Positions 28,850 through 42,200 of a stretch of DNA of 64,000 bases are shown here, one piece after another. Position 1 is the stretch's first letter. Every line of letters begins with the position of its first letter. A model generated the notes under the pieces. The model was given only the letters and a program-made list of their open reading frames with translations. It made no database searches and was not told the DNA's origin. The position numbers and the translations under genes were made by a program. Source of the stretch: Wuchereria bancrofti (taxonomy: Eukaryota > Nematoda > Chromadorea > Rhabditida > Onchocercidae); contig SSBO01000012.1 of assembly GCA_005281725.1 (NCBI GenBank), positions 10,340,975 through 10,404,974 of the forward strand, in the 5' to 3' direction.

Positions 28850-31800
28850 GCATATAACAATTAACAAAAATTGCTGACAGGAAAACGATAAAGAAATTGA
28901 TAACAAATCGAAATTATTTTAATAAACCAATATCTGATAAAATCGATCAAAAAAAAACGACAAAAAATAAGCTACTTGACGTCGAAAATTTTATTTCCCA
29001 TACCTGATATCAAGCAATATAACTCAAAAATGCCTTTTGATTTTGTTTTATATATTTTATTACTCAATAGCTGAATTAATTATTAGTTCAAATTTCCGTA
29101 TCCAAACCTTTAAATATAATTTATGATAAGCACTAATTCGATTAAGCTTATCTAGCGGTACAATTAATTTAAAAAAAACGAAAGAAAAGAAAAAGAAAAC
29201 ATTAACTTTTCATCTTTCTAAGTAGCTATTTCCTTAATTTTAAAAAAATGATTGGAAAAATAATCGGACTAAGCTATATAAATAAAAGAGGTTTTTTTTA
29301 TTTTTTCTCTTTTTATAGAAAGATTGAAATTTTTGCTTTGCTTTCTTGCTCAAATTCAAAAAAAAAAGGAAAAAAGAATTATCAAAAAGAAAGAAAACGA
29401 AAGGAACGTCGCATAGTGCAAGCAAGCATCTTTGGCTGAAATGACATAACAATTAGTTTAATATAAATATGGAAATTAAGCATAATTAGTATATATCATA
29501 TTAATTTTTCTTCATCAAATTTTTGCTAATTTTTTACGATATAAAATAAATAATTTGTTTTGAATTCAAAAAAGAGAAGAAAAAATAGATAGTATATGAT
29601 AATTATTTCCAATTTTTTTTCTTTTTTGCTTAAAGATTTATTGGAATTAGCAATTCTTATTAGTTAAAATATGAACTAACGATTTTTATTCCACTTAATA
29701 AACCAATGTATTTATGTATTTTTACTTTTAATCAGCACGAATTAGTATGTATTAAACAAAAAATGTTCTCAAAAAAAATATTGGAAATTAAATGATTTTA
29801 AAAGTTTCATCACTTCACGCTGTATTAATTATAGCTAGAGAAATTATGGTTAATTTCTATTTTAAAATGAGATTTCTAAAATATGTTTAATTCATGTTGC
29901 ACTTAAATTTACCATTTTGAAATAATTTTACAAATAAACATAATAATAAACAAACAGAAACAACATAAATTTGCATTAAAAACTTCAATTTCTATTTTTT
30001 AATTAAATTTTCCAAATAGTTTTCGTTAAATATTTGTATTGAAATCTTCATCAAATAATCAGATCACTTTATGAATTTAACGAAATATTTTAATAACAAA
30101 TTGATCTAAATTATGGTTGAGCTCTACTATTATTGGAAAATGTATCGCATAAAAATGAATGATTTATTTACAAGTAATTGATGTAAAAAAGAAGAAAAAA
30201 GAAAAACTAATCATTTATAATGTTTTTTTCACAAATTTTAGTTTTTAGCTTATGCATTTTTAAAAAAAAGACTAAAAAATTACTGCTCTAATTTTAAATA
30301 ATTAAAAATTTTTTCTTTCGTTTTTTTTATGTTTTGTTAATTATTTTTCATTAATACAAGTACGGCAAAAAAAATTCCTATTTATGGCTAATTTTTTGCA
30401 TTTATTTTCTGGTTTTAACAATCTATAAGAGAGTTTTTAACCGATTACTTAAAAATGTACAGAAATGACAGACTTAAAAACCATAATTTCAGAAATTATC
30501 TATTACCGTAATTCGTTTTAACATAAATTTTCTTTTGAACACAGAGGATGGCAAAGAGATCGAGCACAGAGCACACTAGTATAATTATTAGCTAATTTAG
30601 TCAATTCATCTGTTAATGTAATGTTTTTTTGATGCATTATCCTATATTTTTACTTGTAATACAAATCTTATTTCAAAATCACACCTGAAATGAAAATGAA
30701 AAAGTTAACGATAAAGTGAACTGACAAATTAGATAGCAATATTTTTAAAAGAAGATTAATTTAAGTATTTAAGAAAGTAACAATTCTACAATGAATTTAT
30801 TAGCTTTTAGAAATAAGACTTTAAATAAATTGAACCAAATTAAAATTTAATAAAGTAATGCATAAATATGAATAAATATATTAATTTTATTTAAATACAC
30901 ATTTCAGTTCAAATGTTAGGCCCGTAACTTTTTGCAAACAAATAATTACTAGAATTTAAGCTTCATATTTTGCAATCTCAGAACAATAAATTTCAGCAAT
31001 TTTTAAAAACTATGGTATTTACTTGACAAAAGCAGAAAAATAGTATTATTTTAAGTTAAATATTAAATTAATTAAAATGAATATGATTCCTCACTTATCA
31101 ATTTTTGATACTTAAAGAAAAAGAAAAAATAATTTTCCAGCAAAAAAAGAATTACTATACGTTTTGTTTTTTTCTCAATTTACAAAAATTTCGAACAAAT
31201 TATATGCAGCTCAGAACGTAAAATTTAAATATTAAATTTTACTGCACCAATGTTTTGGTCATTTACAGTATTCACATTCTGTGTTAAAATGACAAAAAAA
31301 AATAAATAAATAAATCAAATAAAATCACTGTCTGAAAAAGAAAAAGCTAAATTCTTCAAAATTTGAACTTTGAATAACCGTTTAGTAATTCGTTTATTGC
31401 TTGATTTATTCCCTGAAAATAGAATGTCACGGATATACAATATAAAATAATTAATTTACACGAAATTTGATTTACAAAGAAAAAAACCAATCTACTTAAG
31501 AAATTTTCCATAACAAATTTAATTCTCACATAAATTTATTACTCCCATAATATTTAAAAAATTTTCTCGCAAACACTTTTGTTTTGTAAGAAACAAGGAG
31601 AGAAAAAAATGCTATGAAATGAAAATATGAAATAAAAAATGTTCAAAATATTTACAAAAATCTTTTTTTCTAAAGAAAGTAGAATTATTTTCACAATTAG
31701 GAATAATTAGTTTCACTCATTAAAAAGCTTTCAAGATTCTTGCTAGACCATTTTATGGTTACTTGAGAGAAAGGAAAATTACGTCGTAGTGCAATTGCAC

Positions 31801-33800
31801 AACATGACCAAAAAAAAAAAAATGATCAACTTTGTTTAAATTCTCGTTTTATTACATCAGTTTTTATCATTTATGCTTATTTTCAACGAAAAGATCAAAG
31901 ATTATAACCAAAATTTATTTGCATTTGATAAAACTTAAAAATAGTAGCAGAAATTAAGGAATTTTTAGAAATTATAAATATTATAATAATGGCAAACTTC
32001 TTCAGCCATAATAAATTTAATTAATTAGGGATATATTCTTGTTTTAAAAAATAAAAAATTAATTATTTAGCTAAATTTATCCGGTTTTTTTCACCATATT
32101 ATCAGAAATAATATTAATAATAATTAATAATAAAAATAATAATATTATTATTAGTAATAATACTGTTAATATTAATAATAATAAATAATAATATTCAAAA
32201 TTGAACTAAACAATAGCAATTTCTTTTTTGTTTTAAGCGGGGTGGTCTTTTGTTTTTCATTTTTGGGAAGGGGTGAAACATATTTTCGGGAATGAATTGA
32301 GAGCAATTTAAGACCTCCGCCCATTTTATCCCTAAAACCATCCTTATATGCCAATTCAAACTTGTAGTTATACATTTCCTGCTAGCTTTTTCATGATGAC
32401 CACGTTTATTTCTTTCATTATTTTTGTTTCGGCTGTTTTTTCCCAAAAAATCCGTAAGTTTTGTTCTCTTTTTTTTTTCAAGGTTAATTCACTAGACGAA
32501 ATTTAACAAGTTGACTTGAAAGAAATAAAAATGAAAAAAATGATAATTTTGATTAAATAAAAAAAACAAAAATTAATAATTTTAATTGAATAAATCAATC
32601 AACGGGGTAAAGGAAAATGAATAAATATGATCAATATAAAAATATTGATTTAAATATTTATTAAATGAAATATGAAACCAAAACAATTGCTAATAATTAA
32701 TTGAGACTTTCAAATAATTTATTTGATGAAACTATAATTATAGTTTTGATTATTATTATTATTACCATTATTATTATTATTATCATTATTATTATTATTA
32801 TTACTCAAATGGGAGAAAAAATTTTTATTTTAATTTTTTATTAAATAATTGTAGAAGGTAAACGAACACATGAATTGTTAGAACCCATAACTTACAATAG
32901 AGGAAATGATCGTGAACTTGTTGCAAAAGCAGAAGAACAATTGCTGAATACTTTATCGTTGCTTGAAGCTTTAGCCGACGGTAAACTTTTTTCTTCCTCT
33001 TTCGTTCATGTTTTTTTGAAATATTATTTCGAAAAAAAGGAATAACATTTTAATATTTATAGTAAAAATTAATGATTATTTCAATTTGATAAATTTCAAT
33101 CTTCTAAAACAAATTTAAACAACTTTTAGTATTTTTAAGAAGGAATAAGTTTTGTTATCTCAATTATATCACTGTGAAATTTTCTTTTTCAGTTTATCAA
33201 TAGAATGGTCCAAAATATAAATTCTTAAAATTTTTGATGAAATAATTTTTAATTACTCAAAATGCATGTGAAATTCAAAACATATTTCCCATTATACTAT
33301 TTAAAACTTTTTTCATAATTTTCACGTTAGAATTGTTAATAATTAAATTTTTTCTGTTATTTGCTTCAAAAAAAAAGTTAGAAAAACGATTATAAATTTA
33401 GCACAAGAGCAGAAATGTTTCATTTTGTAACAAATTATAATTTTACTATTCTCACTGTACAGTACCATAATTTCTTATTTATCAATTTAATTTCAATTAT
33501 TATTTTAGCATTCATTCATATATTATTGCTATTAATAGCATTACCTTGCACTTTAATTATATCATTTTAAAATCTAAAATTATTTGGCATTAATTATAAT
33601 TATACATTCAGTTCCTATAATCTTCAATTGAATGATGTAAAAGTTTGAATTCTTTAGTTGATAATTTACTAAATTTTTTTTTCCATCCAACATTATAAAT
33701 TCTAAAAAATTCGGTTCTATTCTTTTCCCAACATTTCTTTCTCCTCCTCTTCTTCTCGAAATTTGAAATATTTTATAAAAATTTGCTCAAATTACATTAG

Positions 33801-33850
<50 letters not shown>

Positions 33851-36685
33851 ATATGTATGTGTGTTGCTCAAAGAACACGTGAATGATCTTTCTGTTATTT
33901 GAATTCTATGGAAAAGGGAGAGAGTAAACAAACAAAGAAGACAACATCAATTAACTGATAATATTTTATTTATTATTACTTAATCGATTATTTGTTATTG
34001 CTTAATATATTACCTAATAATGTTTAATATAAAATTATAACTTTCAAATATTTTGAAAAATTATCACATTAATAAGAAAATTAGTGGTTTAGTTAAAAGT
34101 GCAAGAATTTTAGTATAACAAAAAAATTTCATTTATTACTGTTTTAAAATATCAGATAATAAGATATTGTAATTGCAATTATGATTTCATAAATAATTGA
34201 TAAAAGAAAAAAACTAGGGAAAAGAAGAAAGAAAATTACAATGTTTGTTTGTTGTATTAATGATCAAAAGTAGAGAAGAAAGAAAGAAAAAGGAATATTT
34301 AATTTCATAATTTATCTGAATTTTTTTTTCTAAGACGTAAGATAAAAATTTTTTGAAATTTTACAAAATGACATTTGCTGCACATTTTTGAGGTAAAAAA
34401 AAGAAAGAAAATGAGAAAAAAAGGAAAGAAAAGAAAAGAAATAAGGAATAAAAGAATAAGTTTAACAAAAAAAAAAAACAATGTTTTTTTGTTTCACTTC
34501 AAAAATTTGAAATGTATTTCATAAGTATTTTATCAAAAGGTTTTGTTTTTTTTTTCGACATACTTAAAAATAACTATTAGTTTGGATGGAAAAATGAAAA
34601 TTGTCATTTATAATTGACCATTGTATCAAATGTGCTTTAAACTACGAAATATTTATTTTTATTTATTCTTAAATCCGAAAAAAAAAGGAAAATCGAACTA
34701 TTTTCCTATTTTTTTTTTTTGTCTGTATAAATAAGCATTTTTGAAGTACTTTTAAGTGAATGTTTGTGTTAATGATGAAGTATGCATGCTTATCATTCAA
34801 TAAAGTAAAAGAAATTCAAATTTTGAAAAAGCTTTTTTTTAGAAATAATACAATCTTATGATTGAATTTCACGAAAAGCTTAAGATAACTTGACGTTTTT
34901 TTTAATATTTTAGCTTAGCTAATTACCATCTATCAGGTTATTATGATATTAGTAGTTTGAGTTAACAGTCATCTACGGATTAAATATCGAAATGGAAAAT
35001 TATATGGCTTAGAAGCTGAAGCTAAGAATACATTTATTCTTTACTATGATGATTGCAAAATTCAAATCGAAAGAAATTCCAATTTCAGAAAATAATAATT
35101 TTTTTTTTAATAATAAAAAAAGCATCCTGTTTACTTTATTCATTAGATAATAGCAATGCTACTTACATTATCTAAGTTTTGTTTCACAAGTTTCAGATGT
35201 TTTGTTTAAAGTTTTAGATGATACACTGGGAGCGTAAAAAAATTCAGATTATAGAAATTTTAAAAGATATTGTAAGAGTGCCAAAAATTCTAAACGACAT
35301 TTTAATAACTTTTAAAAGTTCCAAAAGATATTCCAAACATTACGAAATTATATTTGTATAATATGATTTTCCACAAAAATGACGATAAATGAAATTAAAT
35401 CTTTACCTTATATCCAAAATAATCTTCGTATCATTTATAGGAATTGTTAATCATTTTAAAATTTATTGATGTTTTATAATAGCTCTAGGAAATAGCAGTA
35501 GAAAATCTTATAGTATTTACAAAATATATTTGGATTAACTCATGCATATTACTCATTCAATTTATTACGAATATTATGGTAGATAAATAGTAAAAACATA
35601 ATTTATGAAATCATATTTTTCTTTTTGATAAACGATGCACAATTGTTGTAATTATCCAGTTTTCTTTTTTCTCTCCCTCTCTCTCTTTTTTTCTCCAACT
35701 CTAAAAAATGGTCAAATTTTATGGAAGAAATAAATTTACATAAAATTTTATTTTTATACCTGAAGAAATTAACATTTATTGCTTTTTTCTTTAATACGAA
35801 TGAAATAATAATCACCCTAATATAATTGGCAAATTTAACTTCCTCAATTTAATAAATTTACCTTAAAATTAGCTTATTTTAACTATACTTTTATTATAAA
35901 TTAAAGAATAGTAATCAATAAACTAATTATAGTAATAAATTACCCTATTCATTTTAATTTTCCAGCATTTGTCACAATTAAGAATTGGTTTATGCAATGT
36001 CATTAGTTCTATGATTTTATCCACTTTATCCACAAGATTGCACAATTTTCATCATTCCTTTTTTCATTTTCTTTTCCCATTCGTCATCTTAAATTTAACT
36101 TATTAAGCACCTAAAATTACATTGATGAGCCGTGTTGCTTGTTAAGTAAATGTCGTTATTTTAGGATACATTTTAGGAATACAAATGATGACATTTTTTT
36201 TCTTGGGATATTAACAATCTATCGCAATGATCGAAAAGAGAATTTTTTGAATTTCGTCTAACAAAACGAAATAGTTATTCTAGTTAATATGATAAATGAT
36301 AGGAAAAAGAAAGAAAAAGGAAAAAATTAGAATCAAAATTTACCATTTACATTTATATAATTTTTCTTTTTGAGGCACTTTTTTTTCTCAATCTTACACG
36401 ATTATTTTATTTATGGTAAAGTTTCATTTTCAAGAATAAAAGTATTTTCCTAATTTGTAAAGTTGAAATATATTGTGACATATGTGAATTGCTTATAAAT
36501 AATGATGAAAATAAGTACCTAAGTTTTATGAGTTTACTATTACTTTTTTATCGAAAATTTGATGCAAATTGATTACACTATATTTTTTAAATTATATTTA
36601 ATTAAAGCACTTTGTAGATTCGAATCAACTACAAATGGAGAAACGACGCAACAAATTTGAATTTATACGTTTTGGTCGTCGATAG
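28139..36685 (+). CDS. flp-12: FMRFamide-like peptide precursor FLP-12 (RNKFEFIRFamide)
   Basis: Three exons: 28139-28211, 32855-32980 and 36618-36685, in phase, giving 88 residues over 8.5 kb, with introns of about 4.6 and 3.6 kb. Exon 1 encodes a strongly hydrophobic start (MNTLLFSFSLFSLITFLKLF) that fits a signal peptide. This exon is the least certain part, because its pyrimidine-rich end also resembles a splice acceptor. Exon 2 opens with Gly-Lys-Arg and continues with an acidic, Leu-rich spacer (AEEQLLNTLSLLEALAD). Exon 3 ends Glu-Lys-Arg, then RNKFEFIRFG at residues 77-86, then Arg-Arg and the stop. RNKFEFIRFamide is the nematode FLP-12 peptide, and Gly-Arg-Arg gives amidation and cleavage. 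The gene lies 380 bp downstream of flp-8 on the same strand. Confidence 0.9.
28815..28848. repeat. (AAT)n microsatellite
   Basis: About 11 uninterrupted AAT units in the first intron of flp-12. Confidence 0.9.
32751..32803. repeat. (ATT)n microsatellite with interruptions
   Basis: Runs of TTA/ATT with two short CCA or TCA interruptions lie about 50 bases upstream of flp-12 exon 2. Confidence 0.85.
33802..33846. repeat. (TG)n microsatellite
   Basis: About 22 uninterrupted TG dinucleotides followed by a TATGTATATG tail, in the second intron of flp-12. Confidence 0.95.
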
Positions 36686-36939
36686 TATCGTTTATGTCTT
36701 CCCGATATTTCTCACATGATAAAACTGTATTGTGGAAGTTCAGTGGGCATAAAAATATTGATACTATTCATTACATTGTGCGTAGACAACATTTCAATTA
36801 ATGAAATCTAAGCAGTTCATTTATAAATATATCGACGACAATTTCATAAGCAATTAATATCATTTCCGAATATCCAACATGGCTTATTATTATGGATAGC
36901 ATTTTCTTTTTTTGGAAACATGGAGCATTAGATTTCATA

Positions 36940-37065
36940 CAGTATTAAACACCTTATAGTAGTAAACTTCCTACAGTATCAGATAGTATCAGATTTCTTA
37001 CAAAATCAGACTGTTAAACTTACAGTGTCAAACCTATTAAAATGACAGCATCAGACTTATTTTAT
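36940..37065. repeat. Short degenerate repeat of a 'cagtatcagac'-like word
   Basis: Variants of TACAGTATCAGAC recur five or six times over about 125 bases downstream of flp-12, interspersed with 'ttaaac' words. It has no coding content. Confidence 0.45.
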
Positions 37066-38704
37066 CAAATCTTGAAATATGTATTACAAAATTATTTTCA
37101 TCCATACTACCAAATATGTAAAATAATAGATGGTAATTATGAATACTGAAATGAATAGGCGATAAAACAATAATTTGCCGTACAGTACTTGCAATAAACG
37201 ATTAGCAAAAAATAGAATCTTAAAGCATATGGTATAAATCAATTATATATACATTGGATAAAAACGTGTAAAAATTTATAAACCATTTGATAACAGCAAA
37301 ATTTATGAATTATTATATTGTTATGATTACAAATCCACTTTTATACTGAAATTTCATCCACCATTAACTTCATTAATTAATATAAAACCATCTTTTTCAC
37401 TCCACATTCATGATAATTGGAAGATATATGGTTAAGTTTGGATAGGAGGAGATGAAATGATAAGCATTATTATATTTCCATTAATCAAATTTTGTTCATT
37501 TTAATGAAAGTTCAAGAAAAATTTTTTTCTATATAAGCGAAGGTAGAATGATAAATAAATGGTGAAAAGCAGTGATTTTAAAAATTTCATTTAGAAATTT
37601 AAGGCAACTACAAATGTTCAGAAAGCTTTTTCTTTTTCTTCAAAAATAAAGCTAATAGTTAAAACTGTCATTAAAATTTCATCCCCAAATTTGGCCGACG
37701 AAAATGTTTAAATCTGTCACAGCGCCGTAAAAAAGCTACAAAAGTGTTTGCATTATGCAAACGAGAAATAATCAATAAAGAGTAAACATTACACTTTCTC
37801 CAATTTACGGTCAAGATAAGTTCGCGCTATTTGAGTTTAATCATTTGATAGTAAACCCCTCTAAGTTAGCAATGTTTCCTGATTTGATTGAATCATTTTT
37901 TCTCATCTTTATCTTTTCTTCTTTAAAATTTTAATTTTTCAATTCAAAAACTAAGTGGAAATTGAAAGTGATGGTTTTTTTGTTACAAATGAAAAATGAT
38001 TTTTCTTGAAACATTTAACTATTTTATGTAAAGTTATTCAAATTTTTCTACTTCTAATGACCAATTTCAAAATTATAATAATTAAAAACGGTGAAAATTG
38101 GACACCACTGTGATGAAAAAGGAAATGCTTAAAAAAATATAGAACAATCTTATTTATTACGATATATTTCTTAAGATATACATATTCAATATCGATATCT
38201 AATCCTAATATTTAATTTATAATGTTTAAAATTATATCTAAATCTAGTATCTATCTAATATCTTAAAATTACCTCAAATAATCTACTTACCTCAAAACAA
38301 TATATATTTGGTATTAAAATATATAAAAATTAAACTTAAAAAAATATATATCCACTTCAATTCAATATTATATCTATTCATTTACTAAATACAACGCATG
38401 GTAGAATATAAAACAAATCAAGCTGACACTGATCAGTTTAATCAAAGTTGATTTTAAAACACATATATCATAAGTAGTTTCAAATAAAAAAAAGAAAGAA
38501 ACCAATTTCTCTTTTACTTTTTTTTTTAATTTGATGTTTTGTTTATTTATTTTCTTTTTTTTGCAATAAAACGAACAGAATGGAAAAAAATGAAATGTGA
38601 TAAATATATGATGATTGATAAAATGTTTCATAATAACACTAAGTGTTTACATAATGTCTTAAACATTCCTTAATTTTGCTGAATTTGAAAAATATTTTAA
38701 CTAA

Positions 38705-38712
<8 letters not shown>

Positions 38713-38737
<25 letters not shown>
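38713..38737. repeat. (AT)n microsatellite
   Basis: Twelve or so uninterrupted AT dinucleotides in the region upstream of the DSL-like gene. Confidence 0.9.
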
Positions 38738-39217
38738 ATGTTTGCCTACCCTGCTTGCATATGTACATGTATGATAAGTAGTGATTACTGATTTATTTAT
38801 ACATCAAATTTGTTTGCAATTGCTATGTTAAGCATATAATGATGATGACGACGTTGATGATTATGATATGATAATGATAACCGAATTAGATGATAATGAT
38901 ATTAGTGACAGAGGTGAGATGTGAATACACAGAAAGCTTAAATGGCGTTTGAAATGACAAGAAGAGTTAATATCATTTATCGTCTCTTCCGTTAAGATAA
39001 CAATTTTCAATGTTAGATTTCCTCTGTAGCTAATTAATATTTATTTATATTTGTGATAGCATTACTATATTAGCATCCAATTTACTTGGCGCTATTGTCC
39101 ATTAAACATTTCATATTTCATAATATGCTCACTGTTTGCATTTTACAGAGCTAAAAAGAAGCGTATATATGTGTGTGTGTTTGTGTGTATGTATATGTTT
39201 GGTATGTATACGTGTTT

Positions 39218-42200
39218 ATGTCCATGATTTCCTTCAATAAACATTTTGAATCAAATTATTCCATACGATATATTTTTATTGCACAAATATTCTTTTCATT
39301 ATTTATTGTTATTGTTATCAATGAACAATTATTCAATCGTACATTTCAACAATCTTATCAAAGGTTTATTTTTATTATATTTAATTTTATTAAATTTTTA
39401 TTCATTAATAATTATTAATTGTTGCAATACATTTATTAGTAAAGCTATGATAATTATGAAGTCTAAAATTAAATTCATTGTAATTATTGCTTTTATAATA
39501 ATATAAATGTACAAAAAGCAATCAAATGTAATGAATTTGTTTGAATTATAATCATTAATAATTGTTTTCTTTTTTCTTTGCTTCTTTTTTCTTTTCTTCA
39601 TTACATAAATTTAGATTTGGTCATTTACAACAAGGAATACAGGAAAATTTTCAATATCAACAACCACCTTATTTAGGACAAGATTTGAAAAAAATCAATC
39701 CAAAATTACCAAATAATCCTGGCGCAATTTTTAAAAACATTCCACTGAACAATGTAAGTAGTTGAAAATTTAAATTTTCTTGTGCTACCACAAAATTTTG
39801 ATCTTTTTATGTTGCTATAAAATTGAAAATTTTCTGGAACTTTACACAATTATCATTTAAAAATGATACAAGTTTAATAGTTTAATTTAAATGAGTCACG
39901 TTTAAATACTTTTTTTCATTTTTTTAACACTTTAATATGATGTTAAAAATTCTAATATTATAGACTTATTTAATTACAATTTTTGGTTAAAATTTTCAAC
40001 ACAAAAATTAATGCAAAAACTGTTATCTAAACACATGAAAATTTTTGTTTCATTTTCCCTCTTATGTAATAAAATTGGTCATATCATTTTCTTTTAAAAA
40101 GAAAAATTAATTTGTCTTTTCTCATTATTTATACATTTAATCAATATTATCATCAAACTTCATAGAAGATACCTTCGATTGTTGCTGTACAAGTAGATTA
40201 ACAGTTACTTGATGGTAAACTGCATTTTAGAAAGTTTTTGAAATTTATTTTGTGTTGAAATTGTGCTGGTTTGCATTATTTTACTCGTATATAAATATAT
40301 ATTTTTTTTTCCTTTGTAATCAGTCAATAAATTTTATTGATAGTTTGATTTCATGCTATTTTGAATCTATTTTTGAAAAAAATATTACAATCAACAAATA
40401 ATTATATTATTACTAAAAATTTTCTAATCATTCTGGTAACTAAAATGATAAATTGTAGAAATTTGTTATAAAAATTAATTTAAAAACATTTCATTTCCTA
40501 ATTGATTTCATAAATTTTTAGCTTAATGGTACTACTGGTGCACTGGTAACAATTCAATTGCAACAATACAGTAATCCTAATCTTGCGTTACCAAATGGTT
40601 ATACCTGTGCTTGTCCATCAGGTATACAATGTCCATATCTTCAAGAGGGTTCTATAACATGCTTCTTCTCATTTACGATCATTATATCAGCATCAAAGTT
40701 CGTTGATTTACTTTTTGCTTTTCTTTTTTTGCTTTTTATTTTTTTTTCAAATAGAAAAAACTTATAATGAATTAATAAACAACTGAAATACTATCTTTGT
40801 GCTTATAACCATTATTTATATTACAAATTTTCTTTTCCCATATCGATTAGTTTGGGTAAATAACGTAATGGGAGGAAAAAAAAGAAGAGCTTGAATCATC
40901 TCGCATTAATATATTAACACTTAGAATTTAAAGATAACAATTCAAAATATAATCCATCCATTCTTTCCTTATTACTTGCTGTTACTTTAAAGTAAAATGC
41001 TATATTTGCATGTAGCATTGACATAATATTGGTTGTAACATTAGTTACTTGTAATTTAATGGTAAAAACACTTAACTTTAAAAATATACAGCACTTTAAA
41101 ATGATTTTTGATTCTTTATTTTCTTATTTTTAATTTTTAAATTCAAAAACACACAATTTTTACTTTTAGAAATTAATATTTTCAATAATAATAATAACAA
41201 TAATAATGATAATAATAATAATAATGATGATAACTCTAATTGATAGAATTATGATAACATTAATTGTAAAATGTAACCATTGTTTCTTTTTATTTTTTTT
41301 CTTACAGTCAATCAACACAAATAATTGAAAGTCCATTTGTAATGGTGCCAAAATCACCCATTAATTCTGGTATTTGGACAAATAATAACATTATAAATAT
41401 GACAGTTAAACCAGTAAAGTTTTATTTTTGATTAAAAATAAAAATTAGTAAAATTTATTCATAAATTAGTTGTGTTTTTTATTTGTCCTTTTTTATCTTT
41501 ACACAATTTATAAGCAATAAATTTTAGAAATAGATTAAAATGAACAAATGCTTTAAAATTTATAAGATTTGTACATAAAAGACCAAATGTTTAATTGTGT
41601 AATTTTCATTAAATTTTAAAATTATAAAAGGAAGAAAAAAAAAAGAAAAAATTGGAAATAATTTCAGAGTACTATTGATATAATTGTTCACCATTTTGGT
41701 GTTGTAATCAATCAAGCAACTGGAAATTTGGAATATTTTAATCATTTAATTCCCATTGATGCATTTGCTATTTCATTAGATAATTATCAATCAACATTTT
41801 ATGGTACTACACCAAATATTATACAACAAGCAATTTTTGGTCGAATTTTAGGAACAACGTTTGTTTCTGTTTTATTTATTCACTTTTTTTGTCTTTTTTT
41901 CTTTTTTTTATTTTCATATTTTTTCAAAAAAATGCTCATTTATTATTATTACTTTTTTAAATGAAGTAAATATATCATTTTTGTTAGTTTTCTACAATTT
42001 TAATAATAGTGGTAAAATTTTTGCACTAATTATTTGCAACAAATTGGTAAATTGATTAGGCACCAAGAAAAAAAAAATATTCGTAAAAAAAAGAGAGAGA
42101 ACCGTCAAGATGAAAACAAAATTTTAGAGCGAAAGCATACACACGCACACACATACACACATATATACACAGACATACACACGCACACGTACATACACGT

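Larger units (their letters stand above)
28212..32854 (+). other. First intron of flp-12, gene-free
   Basis: About 4.6 kb of DNA of very high A+T content with homopolymer runs, an (AAT)n microsatellite and (AAT)/(ATT) foldbacks near 32100-32180. I see no exon with splice support on either strand. The small frames near 29240-29450 and 32172-32446 lack initiator and splice context. Confidence 0.6.
36686..39217. other. Intergenic region between flp-12 and the DSL-like gene
   Basis: AT-rich sequence containing the degenerate repeat above and an (AT)n run at 38713-38737. I see no supported exon. Confidence 0.55.
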
